NCBI GenBank assembly: GCA_020002185.1
Contig: CM034537.1
Coordinates: 8,409,047-8,473,046 of the forward strand
DNA from: Paraescarpia echinospica
Taxonomy: Eukaryota > Annelida > Polychaeta > Sabellida > Siboglinidae
Direction of reading: 5' to 3'
DNA: 64,000 nt
Part shown: piece after piece, positions 20,097 through 29,171 of the stretch
Numbering within the stretch: position 1 is the first letter of the stretch
Layout of the letters: every line of letters starts with the position of its first letter
The notes under the pieces: model-generated
Seen by the model: the letters and a program-made list of their open reading frames with translations, nothing else
What the model was told of the DNA's origin: nothing
Databases searched by the model: none
Position numbers and translations under genes: made by a program

Positions 20097-20135
20097 AATA
20101 AAATGTGCAAACCTTATCTTCTGTCATTTTGTTCA
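20097..20135 (+). terminator. Polyadenylation cassette, second copy
   Basis: AATAAA at 20097-20102 is followed by 'tgtgcaaaccttatcttctg', matching the cassette at 16110. Confidence 0.6.
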
Positions 20136-20192
20136 TAGTATAAGTAGTATAAGTACCGTGCATCCCAGTCCCTTTCATCATTTTCGTAAAGT

Positions 20193-20360
20193 ATGGACAC
20201 GAGGTTAGTTCATCCGTTTACCTGTATCGTCGCTGGGCCGACGGGTTGTGGTAAAACGACGTTTGTTGTCTCTTTACTACGTCATTGTGCCACACTCGTA
20301 AACTTACCACCCGAAAAGATCACGTGGTGTTACGGTGTCGTCGCAAGATCCTTTCGATAG
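20193..20360 (+). pseudogene. Packaging ATPase (FtsK/HerA, A32-like), N-terminal fragment
   Basis: The frame of 55 residues begins with MDTRLVHPFTCIVAGPTGCG and continues KTTFVVSLLRH. It contains a perfect Walker A P-loop GPTGCGKT at about residues 15-22, close to the N-terminus as in Polinton genome-packaging ATPases. This enzyme powers insertion of element DNA into a capsid. The frame stops at 20358-20360. Within 80 bases the sequence becomes a trinucleotide repeat, so Walker B and the rest are missing. It lies just after the CxxC-gene tail, a typical Polinton neighbourhood. Confidence 0.75.
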
Positions 20361-20439
20361 GGTTAGTCGGAGAAGACCGTTGCGGTTGAATGTTTTCCAA
20401 AATTCGGGGATCGACCAGCGCCCTCTTCTTTGTACTACT

Positions 20440-22545
20440 GCGACTTCTACTAGTACTACTACTACTACTCTGCTACTACTACTACGACGACTACTACTAC
20501 TACTACAACTACTACGACTAGTACTACGACTACTACTCTGCTACTACTACTACTACGACTACTACTACTACTACTAGTACTACGACGACTACTACTACTA
20601 CTACTAGTACTACTACTACTACGACTAGTACTACGACTACTACTACTACTACTAGTAGTACTACTACGACTACCACTCTGCTACTAGTACTACTACTACG
20701 ACTATTACTACTACTACTACTACTAGTAGTAGTACTACGACTACTACTACGACTACTACTACTACTAGTACTACGACAACTACTCTGCTACTACGACAAC
20801 TACTCTGCTACTACTAGTACTACTACTACTAGTACTACTACTAGTACTACTACTACTACTGGTACTACTACTACTACAACTACTACTACTAGTACTACTA
20901 CTAGTACTACGACGACTACTACTACTACTAGTACTACTACTACTACGACTACTACTACTACGACTACTAGTACTACTACTACTACTAGTACTGCGACTAC
21001 TACTACTACGACTACGACTACTACTACTATTACTGCTACTACTAGTAGTACTATGACAACTACTCTGCTATTACGACTACTACTACTACTAGTACTACGA
21101 CGACTACTACTACTACTACTATACTACTACTACTAGTACTACTACTACTACTACGACGACGACTACTACTACTACGACTACTAGTACTACTACTACTAGT
21201 ACTACTACTACTAGTACTACGACTACTACTACTACTACGACTACTACTACTACTACTAGTAGTACTACGGCAACTACTCTGCTACTACGACTAATACTAC
21301 TACTAATACTAGTATTACTACTAGTACTACGACGACGACTACTACTACTAGTACTACTACTACTACTACGACTACTACTAGTACTACGACTACTACTACT
21401 ACTAGTAATACTACTACTACTACTACGACTACTACTACTACTACGACTACTACTACTACGACTACTACTACTACGACTACTACTCTGCTATTACTACTAG
21501 TAATACTCTGCTGCTAGTACTACGACTACTACTATTACTACTATTAGTACTAGTACTACGACGACTACTACTACTAGTAGTACTACGACGACTACTACTA
21601 CTACTACTACTACTACGACTACTACTAATACTACTACTACTACTACGACTACTACTAGTAGTACTACGACAACTACTCTGCTACTACGACTAATACTACT
21701 ACTACTACTACTAGTACTACGACTACTACTACTACTAGTACTACTACTACTCTGCTACTACGACTACTACTACTACGACTACTACTACGACTACGACTAC
21801 TACTCTGCTATTACTACTAGTAATACTCTGCTGCTAGTACTATGACTACTACTACTACTACTACTAGTACTAGTACTACAACGACTACTACTACTACTAG
21901 TACTACGACGACTACTACTACTACTAGTACTACTACTACTACGACTACTACTAATACTACTACTACTACGACTACTACTACTAGTAGTAGTACTACTACT
22001 ACTAGTACTACTACTAGTACTACGACTACTACTACTACTACTAGTACTACTACTAGTACCACGACGACTACTACTATTACTAGTATTACTACTACTACGA
22101 CTACTACTACGACTACTACTACTACTAGTACTACTACGACTACTACGACTACTAGTACTACGACTACGACTAGTACTACGACTACTACGACTACTACTAC
22201 TACGACTACTACTCTGCTATTACTACTAGTAATACTCTGCTGCTAGTACTACGACGACTACTACTATTATTAGTACTACGACGACTACTACTACTAGTAC
22301 TACTACTACGACTACTACTACGACTACTACTACTACTACTACGACTACTACTACGACTACTACTACTACTACGACTACTACTGCTAGTACTACGACTACT
22401 AGTACTACGACTACTACTACTACTACTAGTACTACGACAACTACTCTGCTACTACTACTAGTACTACTACTAGTACTACTACTACTACTACTACGACTAC
22501 TACGACTACTACTACGTCTACTACTACTAGTACTACGATATTTGC
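20440..22545. repeat. 2.1-kb (ACT)n/(ACG)n trinucleotide repeat
   Basis: Almost unbroken ACT/CTA triplets interspersed with ACG, tagtac and a recurring 'actctgctactac' phrase. Threonine-, valine- or tyrosine-rich frames here are artefacts. It directly follows the truncated ATPase start. Confidence 0.95.
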
Positions 22546-22559
22546 TCAAACGACGAAGG

Positions 22560-22780
22560 GACGGCGTGAGTGAGTGAGTGAGTGAACAGACACGAAGGGT
22601 GAGTGAGTGAGTGAGTGAGTGAACAGATACGAAGGGTGAGTGAGTGAATGAGTGAGTGAGTGAGTGAGTGAGTGAACAGATACGAAGCGTGAGTGAGTGA
22701 GTGAGTGAGTGAGTGAACAGACACGATGAGTGAGTGAGTGAACAGCCACGATGAGTGAGTGAGTGAGTGAGTGAGGGATC
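22560..22780. repeat. (GTGA)n minisatellite
   Basis: Blocks of gtgagtgagtgagt interrupted by 'gaacaga(c/t)acgaagg(g/c)'. Six or so higher-order units. Confidence 0.9.
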
Positions 22781-22985
22781 TCACGCAATAACACGTCTAT
22801 TTTCCTGAAAAAGGAGGGATTTGACGCAATAACGTCTATTTTCCTGAAAAAGGAGGGGTTTGACGCGATAACACGTCTATTTGCTTTGCTTTGCTTCCTT
22901 TTGAAGCAAATTTGCTTCGTTTTGAAGCAAATCTCACGTGATAACCCATCTATTTGCTTTGCTTCCTTTTGAGGGATCTCACAGT
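22781..22985. repeat. Tandem repeat of about 40-45 bp
   Basis: Units contain 'gagggatttgacgcaataac' and 'cgtctattttcctgaaaaagg', and then a related 'tatttgctttgcttccttttga' block. No gene. Confidence 0.75.
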
Positions 22986-22989
22986 CTTT

Positions 22990-23904
22990 CACCATCTAGT
23001 TGGTCTGAGTTCATGTGCGTGTTGTGTGTTTCGTACCACGTGTATGTATCTATGTATGTCTCTATGTATGTATCTATGTATGAATCTATGAGTTCATTTT
23101 CGGTTACCCATGCCAGGTTAGGTGTTTTACGACAGAAGCAAGTTTGGAAAGTTTTACCGAAGAAGCACGAATTTAAATACTATAGTACGAAAAAAGATAA
23201 AAACGTTCTAATGAACATTTGTACACTTGACCCTTAATGCGGTAAACTATATAAATAATGGTACATCTTATCTGGGAGTTTATTATGTACCTGTACTGTT
23301 CTAACATGACGCTTCACTTTCCTCGAACAATGTAGATAGTGAGCACTGCGCCGTCTTGTATTGATATATGCTCTTTGGCGTCAAGGTGATCGAGTCGACA
23401 TTGCGCATCGCACATAGCGCGTTTATTTATTTAATAATGATGTTGAACGCAATTATACACATACGTACACACGTACACACGTATAGGTTAAGAACACCAG
23501 CATGATAAAATGCTGAAACAGTATTGTCGGTCTCTAGGCACAGATGAAATACAGATGAGACTTGAACAAGGAATACCTCTTCAAAACAGTTTGACACCAG
23601 TTTGGAACCAGTTTGTATGCAGGCTTTCGACTGGTATAATAGGTTTGGTAAGTACAAATCTCGTATGACGAATACTGTTACATGACAAACAGTTTGACCA
23701 AAATATTACACAGATAGCTGGTAGTTTGAATGTTTTAGCAGATAAGTTCGTATAATTCCCTATGATTTAACACGGGACAAATACACGGATATTTTTTCAA
23801 CACAGAGCCTTGATTTATACCGGTTTGTTTATAGCCGGTGTTCGATATAGTTCAAAATTACGGTGCGTAGCAGTTTATAGTTTAATGACGTCATACAGGG
23901 CACT
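22990..23904. other. Right interior of the Polinton, no recognised gene
   Basis: A small frame (about 22992-23237, ending KDKNVLMNICTLDP) may be a gene tail, but I recognise nothing in it. The rest is AT-rich with a 'tgtatgtatctatg' short repeat at about 23040-23085. No capsid or integrase coding was found. Confidence 0.5.
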
Positions 23905-24494
23905 CACAAAAACAAACAAGTTCAGACACGTCTCCGCGTACGAGTTTATTTATAGCCTCGAGCGATGGTATTGCGCAATCACGGTGCGGTTCGCGCGAGC
24001 GCGCAACAAACAAACAAGACCAGATACGTTGCCAGTAGCGTCGCTTGATCCACACTGAAAATTCAAAATATCGTCGTATACCTTTACGATAACAGCTCCT
24101 ATGCTTTAACATGGGATAAAAATCCAAAAAGTGGTCGGATACCTTTGCGATAAAAAATCCCTATGCTTTAACATGGAATAAAAAATTCCCTATGCTTTAA
24201 CATGGGATAAAAATGACCTATCCTTTAACCCGGGAGCGTACTGGTACAAATTCTCTATCCTTTAACCCTGGATCGGAAATACTTTTCCAAGCTCATTTGC
24301 ATAACTAGCCATGCCCACAAGGCCCAGCTCGCTCGTGATTGGTCATTTGTATAACCGGAGGAAAATCCGTTCAGCTCATTTGCATAAATCATAAGCGGTA
24401 GAAAATGCGCAGTCCGGTGCAAATCCCTATCTCTTAACATGGGGTTTGCACCGGACTGCGCAAACATCAATCATACTTAACCTATATTACTACT
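23905..24494 (-). repeat. Right terminal inverted repeat (590 bp)
   Basis: Reverse complement of 10854-11443, equal in length with few substitutions. It includes the mirrored hairpin (24407-24461) and octamers. Confidence 0.9.
24407..24461. promoter_or_regulatory. Terminal hairpin, right copy
   Basis: Mirror of 10887-10941 with the same 17-bp perfect arms. Confidence 0.8.
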
Positions 24495-24500
24495 CACTCA
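24495..24500. repeat. Target-site duplication, right (CACTCA)
   Basis: Exact repeat of 10848-10853. Confidence 0.9.
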
Positions 24501-24754
24501 ACCAGTGTTTCATTACAGCAGGTGAATTAATGACCTCCACAGCCTCGTCAAAGTGCATGTGAATCAAAATAGCATAGAGCAAGAGGCAGTCGTGGTGAAA
24601 TTGGGACAGTGTAGTGAAGTGTTAAAAGCTTAAGGACGCTACTTGGTGTGTGACGAGCTAATGTCTTCTTCATTTCAATGACAGGAAAGTCTTTCGCACA
24701 GGACGGGTGGTCTTACGTGTAATATTTTATATTCAGATTTTATTACGCACGTCC

Positions 24755-25229
24755 ATCAATAAATTTCCGAGCGAGTTTTGACCTTTATTCCACCGTAGCC
24801 AAACCCCCAAAAACCTTCTTTCGATGGCACCCACTCCACCAGTTCAAGGTTTCCAGTACCCACAAAGACCTCTCTCAACTCTTTCGAGGTCGTGAACTTT
24901 GTCATCAATACGTCACGCATATAGTCGACCCGGATAGCGTTCCACTCGGATGCTCTTCTTCCTTATGGGTCTACTTCTCCGTTTCGCTATGTACACTAAC
25001 CTTGCCTCTTTGATACTTTATCCGGATTCGGCGTCTTCATTAAACATTGCCTTTCTATACTAATAAATTAAGCGTGTTCAACAGACTTAAACATTCGACA
25101 GTACGCTTCGACTCGGCATGAGTAAAAGTTTGACAGGAAAGAACCTGATCCACTAAACCGTATAGGCACGTCCATCGCATATCCGTCTCTATGCCACTGA
25201 CCCACCAACTCGTATAGACGTTTCTTCAT
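24755..25229 (-). pseudogene. NADAR-domain gene relic
   Basis: The minus strand gives two blocks typical of NADAR (YbiA-like) proteins. The first, about 25068-25229, is a start MKKRLYELVGQWHRDGY, then FSGSGSFLSNFYSCRVEA and FKSVEHA. The second, about 24755-24950, is WNAIRVDYMRDVLMTKFTT, then ELREVFVGTGNLELVEW and a WGFGYGG end. The FLSNFY, EHA, M-x-x-V-x-x-KF, TG-x-x-x-LVE and WGFG elements are in the family order. NADAR proteins process ADP-ribose derivatives. The segment between the blocks has stops and frameshifts, so it is dead. It follows an RPA-like start on the same strand. Confidence 0.6.
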
Positions 25230-25286
25230 TTGCGGTACATTGTTGGTAGACCATGCGAGTGATCGGCTGACACAAGGCGACGATGG

Positions 25287-25421
25287 TCAGCTGACTGACG
25301 GCGCGAGTGGTCGTCTGATACAGGCCGCACAGTGTCGGCAACATGGTTCGTCTACGTCGTTGTTATCGATGAAGGCCCCAGGAGTGTAGTAATTGGCTGT
25401 TTTGAGGATGACGTTAGCCAT
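25287..25421 (-). pseudogene. RPA-like gene start, relic
   Basis: The minus-strand frame from the ATG at 25421 reads MANVILKTANYYTPGAFIDN and then an acidic stretch. It matches the start-region reading of the RPA-like gene in the Polinton (LKTPYYRPRNAADSSDEDEP at about 14959-15018). It stops after 44 residues. A promoter-like module lies upstream at about 25515-25570. This is evidence for a second, decayed Polinton-type element just outside the intact one. Confidence 0.55.
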
Positions 25422-25514
25422 AGTAATGTCATGGTACAATGGTGATGGTGGTCAGCTGACAGACGGTGACTGTGGTCGGCTGCCAGATGCTGTTAACGAT
25501 CAATGTGGTCGGCT

Positions 25515-25570
25515 GTCGGATGCCGCGCTTTTATAAGAATATGAAGGTCGCGTGAGCGTGCTGAAAGGTC
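25515..25570 (-). promoter_or_regulatory. Relic promoter module (minus strand)
   Basis: On the minus strand 'cacgcccacatgacc' and a second 'cacgctcacgcgacc' precede 'cttataaaagcgcgg'. This resembles the modules at 11462 and 14851. Confidence 0.45.
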
Positions 25571-25639
25571 ATGTGGGCGTGCTGAATAAGCATGGACCTC
25601 AGAGTAGAAAGTACATTCACGGACTGTAGAGTAGATCAG

Positions 25640-26640
25640 ACTTGCCCAACGATTACGAGTTCAAACTAGTTTGTATCCAGGCAACCAACTGAGGTACGCG
25701 CAACTGCTGTATGTAAAGCCTGTAGCATCGATAGATGTTAAACAGGCGACCAACTGAGATAAGTGCAAATGTCGTATGTAAAGACTACAGCATTGATACA
25801 TGTTAAAAGATAGGGAGACCTTGATTTTGTTGATAAAGATGCCCCAGTGTCGTGGGTTGCATGTTCAAATGCTCTTCGGTCTTCGGTATGGAAAGACTAC
25901 AGGTTGTGCACCAAAGTACGTGTATTCTAGTTGAACCAGTTTCGAGACACGCAGTACTATAGTAGTTGAACCAGTTTCGAGACACGCAGTACTGTTAATA
26001 GCACTTACGTCACATTGGGTGAAAGGTAGAGTTCCTTTGAGATTACTGAACATTCTTCAGGATAGTTCGTTTTGCACCTTGCACCGTCGCATAACGCATC
26101 CCATACAATGAGAACTACATACATTACTACTCACGTATGTCAACCAGATCCTAAAATTTGGATTTCTCCTTGAGATATTGAATTGTCTCGTTCCTTAAAC
26201 ATCTGACAGTTGGTCGACTGTGTTGCGAGTAGAGTTTTAATCTGCGATTGCCACCTCTTTTCTTCAACATCCTATCTACATTTTGGGCACGTTCTTTGAC
26301 TTTCACGTCATGTTAATGACCAAATGCATGTGTAGTTATAAATAATATGCATATTATATCAACACGAATGTATACAAACAGGATACAAAGAATAATTGGG
26401 TGTGTAAACAACTTTGGTGAACGCGATAAACACATTTGAGAAGATTACGTTTTTATGTAAGATTACCACATACATTTATGAGTAATTTCAAAGTTTAACA
26501 CCTGATAACACAGACAATACATGTACATATCATAACATATTTGGTTTTATGCACCGGTGTGTACAAGAAGTTGTCAATGAATTAATAAAACTATTTGACA
26601 AAAGTTTGAAACATTCAAATAACCTTCACAATCGACGGTG
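25640..26640. other. Sequence with no recognised gene
   Basis: Contains a copy of the 'catgttaaaagatagg' motif at about 25797 and a short direct repeat 'agttgaaccagtttcgagacacgcagtact' at 25928-25995. The remainder is AT-rich without features. Confidence 0.5.
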
Positions 26641-26744
26641 GCATCCACATACACCTTTTTTGTTATTCTTTGTGTGATGGATCTAGCAAGAATTCCTGCC
26701 ATTAAAAAAAATGCAGTTAAAAGTATAACATCACATGTTGGCTA

Positions 26745-27300
26745 ACCTACGATCTGCGGGAAGACATAATTTTGAAAAATTCATCTTTTGACGGTGACCT
26801 TGTTTAACCTGCACTGCACCTTTTTACAAATCCATGCCATACCTCATTTTGACGGGGATACAATACGCTTTCAAACGGTATGTAACACGGTCTAGTGTAT
26901 GTAGATAAAGTAACTACGCAACCATTGTAAACGTAGAACTTTTATGGAGTAGCGTATTTTTGAACATTCAAAATATTTTGTAATATGAACTGATTTTGAC
27001 GGGGAGAAATGGTTCGTTCACACACTATATGACTCGTACATATAAATGAAGTATTTGCAGGGTCATTGTAACTTCATGGCTTTCGCGGTATTGCAAAAAA
27101 ATCGAATGTTCATCACTTCACGGTAACCTTGTTTGACCTTAACTCCACTCGTACCATATCAGGTAACACCTCCATGTCGTACCTCATTTTGACGGGGAGA
27201 TAATAAGCTTTCCAAAAATATATGACTTGGTCATCTATAATTAAGTAAAGTAGATACGCGTCCATTGTAATGTTAAGACGAATAAATAAACAAAAAAGTG
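26745..27300 (-). repeat. Inverted copy of the 200-bp tandem repeats
   Basis: Matches 4750-5330 in reverse orientation: 'ttcacggtaacc ttgtttgacc' and 'tcattttgacgggga' phrases recur in about three units, with long similarity at 27040-27170 to 4750-4880. Confidence 0.6.
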
Positions 27301-27317
27301 TCAACAAATCATGTCAT

Positions 27318-27400
27318 GTGTCAGGCTTGAACCGACGTCGCCCGATTGTAAAATAAACGAGATAAAACCAACGCGTCTATCAATTCAGCTATCGAGATCG
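27318..27400 (-). repeat. tRNA-like SINE head (pol III A and B boxes)
   Basis: On the minus strand 'tagctgaattgatagacg' resembles a pol III A box. About 45 bases later 'ggttcaagcct' resembles a B box. I see no full cloverleaf, so it is more likely a SINE head than a tRNA gene. Confidence 0.4.
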
Positions 27401-27964
27401 ACGGATATTCACTGACTGATTTAAGTTGTTGTGATAAATTGTACAACTCCTCCTTCATATATCGATATTCTAATGACATTATACAACATTACTTTCTGTG
27501 GCTGGATTCAACATATGTTTGGTATGTATATACGTTTATTGGTATAGATTAATTATCTCCGGTGGGTTGCAATCGATATAATTATTCTGAAAACAAGCCG
27601 AAGCTCAGCAAAACCTGGTCGACTTGGACTAGTTGTAGGTCCATTCGACTTCGTTGTTTTGAATAAAATTGGATTCATGTGGAAACGTAAGATAACTGCT
27701 TGTTCCTCTGTGATGACTAGTGTTTGTACTGCATCGAAATATCGCACAATAACTCATTCTGACGCTCGTTTTGACCCAAAAGCTATCCTTGTAAACATGC
27801 TCTGAATGCATGGAAAGGGTCGGCCTGATGGGAGTATATATATATATATATCATATGTGACGTCACATCTCGGCATACCGAAAAGCATAAAAAATGTGGA
27901 ATTTCTAATTTATTGAATTGTTTTATTTTTTGGCTTGGTAGACATGGAAATATATAGCAAGATG

Positions 27965-28104
27965 TGTGGTGTTACTACTGCTTTAGTATAACACGTAAAA
28001 TACATGAATACTACATAAATAAAGAAGACACGTGTAAATAGAAAATGGCTGTATTCAACGAAGTCCCGGATGTAGAGGTAGGAGCGCGATAGCATAACAC
28101 TACA
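27965..28104 (-). repeat. 3' LTR of the gypsy element
   Basis: 140 bp, 5'-TGTGGTGTTACT on the plus strand, ending ACTACA. Nearly identical to 32340-32480. Confidence 0.92.
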
Positions 28105-28238
28105 TCTCCCTTTCGAGTCCTTTAAGGATACGAAGACAACTCTACCCAATGATAGATGGTAGACAACCACCTATCACAAACACGTCTCAAGGGATTATTC
28201 TGCCCTTTTGTGAGACATGCCCCTGACTGATCTATAGT

Positions 28239-29147
28239 TCACAGATCGAGTCTCTGTGGTGGAACGGATGTCCGTCCCGATCGCATCACGGTCGTCACAG
28301 GTGGAGCCGCAGAAGTGCGCACCACGCTTGGTGAAGCCTGTCTCGGTTGCAATGCCGAACTTTGCTGTCTCTCGTGTGAAGACGAACGTGGTCGCGTCTC
28401 GTCGTCGTTCGTGCTCAATTCAGCGGTCTCCGTAGTCGCTCGGTCGGCACAAATGGGTTGTTCGTTCGGCGTCGGCACAATATGCCGCCGATTTCTACGC
28501 AGACAAGATGTCGGCGTCTGAACCACGTACGAGCGAGGTGAGCCTGCCTGGCCTACCACTGTACCCCCCGTTCTCGTGTCCTGCACCCACACTGGATCGC
28601 CGACGTGTAGGGGAGCCAGAGGTCGCGCACGGTGATGACGATCGTACGCCTCGGTCTGTCGTCGTTTTAGACTCACTCGTCGTTCCTGTAGATGTCTCGA
28701 TTCCTGCCAGCGAGGTTGCAGTGTCGACGCTAACACTGGGATCGAATTACGTAGCTGTCTACCCATCAGCAGCTCTGCTGGCGAATAGCCGCATTCAAGT
28801 GCTGTGGTACGATACGCCAACAAGGCGCCGTATGGATCCGTTGATTTTCGCAGTAAGTTCTTTACCGTCTGAACCGCGCGTTCTGACTTTCCGTTACTCT
28901 GCGGGAAACGAGGGCTGCTGGTAATGTGTACAAACCCTGTTCTCTCCGCGAAACGCGCAAACTCGTGTGACGCATACTGCGGGCCGTTATCGGAAACAAC
29001 CGTCTCCGGGACGCCATGCCGCGCGAAGATTGACCGCAGGTGGAGAATCACATCAGACACGCCCGTGTCGTCTAGCCTCGCTATCTCGACAAAACTCGAG
29101 TAATAGTCAACCACAAGTAGATACGTCGCCTTCTTGAAATGAAACAT
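28239..29147 (-). CDS. pol: Gypsy integrase part of pol
   Basis: This continues in the same frame as the upstream pol segment after one TGA codon (29172-29174). It contains the integrase catalytic core: the first Asp in 'LLVVDYYSSF', the second in 'VVSDNGPQYASHEF' and the Glu in 'SPRFPQSNGKSERAVQTV', followed by a C-terminal domain with a 'VGDPVWVQD' beta strand. Integrase inserts the cDNA copy into host DNA. The stop separates the zinc-binding domain from the catalytic core. The rest appears undamaged. Confidence 0.88.
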   Translation of the reverse strand: MFHFKKATYLLVVDYYSSFVEIARLDDTGVSDVILHLRSIFARHGVPETVVSDNGPQYASHEFARFAERTGFVHITSSPRFPQSNGKSERAVQTVKNLLRKSTDPYGALLAYRTTALECGYSPAELLMGRQLRNSIPVLASTLQPRWQESRHLQERRVSLKRRQTEAYDRHHRARPLAPLHVGDPVWVQDTRTGGTVVGQAGSPRSYVVQTPTSCLRRNRRHIVPTPNEQPICADRATTETAELSTNDDETRPRSSSHERQQSSALQPRQASPSVVRTSAAPPVTTVMRSGRTSVPPQRLDL

Positions 29148-29171
29148 GTCGGTGCCAACTTTCTGCCAAGG

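Larger units (their letters stand above)
10854..24494. mobile_element. Polinton/Maverick virus-like transposon
   Basis: The element has 590-bp terminal inverted repeats (10854-11443 and 23905-24494). Both ends begin 5'-AG, and it is flanked by the exact 6-bp duplication CACTCA. These are the defining structural marks of Polintons. Contents fit: a packaging ATPase start with a Walker A box, an adenain-like cysteine protease C-terminus, and a zinc-finger/PolB-N-terminal-like gene, plus an RPA-like gene and small accessory genes. Not visible are the PolB polymerase core, a retrovirus-type integrase, and the major and minor capsid genes. A 1,000-N gap (18069-19068) and a large trinucleotide repeat (about 20440-22545) lie inside. 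Several genes are broken, so this copy is probably immobile. Confidence 0.9.

Noticed and set aside
20440..22549. Poly-Thr, poly-Val and Tyr-rich proteins
   Set aside because: Translations of the trinucleotide repeat.
22938..23237. Possible small Polinton gene
   Set aside because: Half is a tgtatgtatcta repeat and the remaining 45 residues match nothing I recognise.
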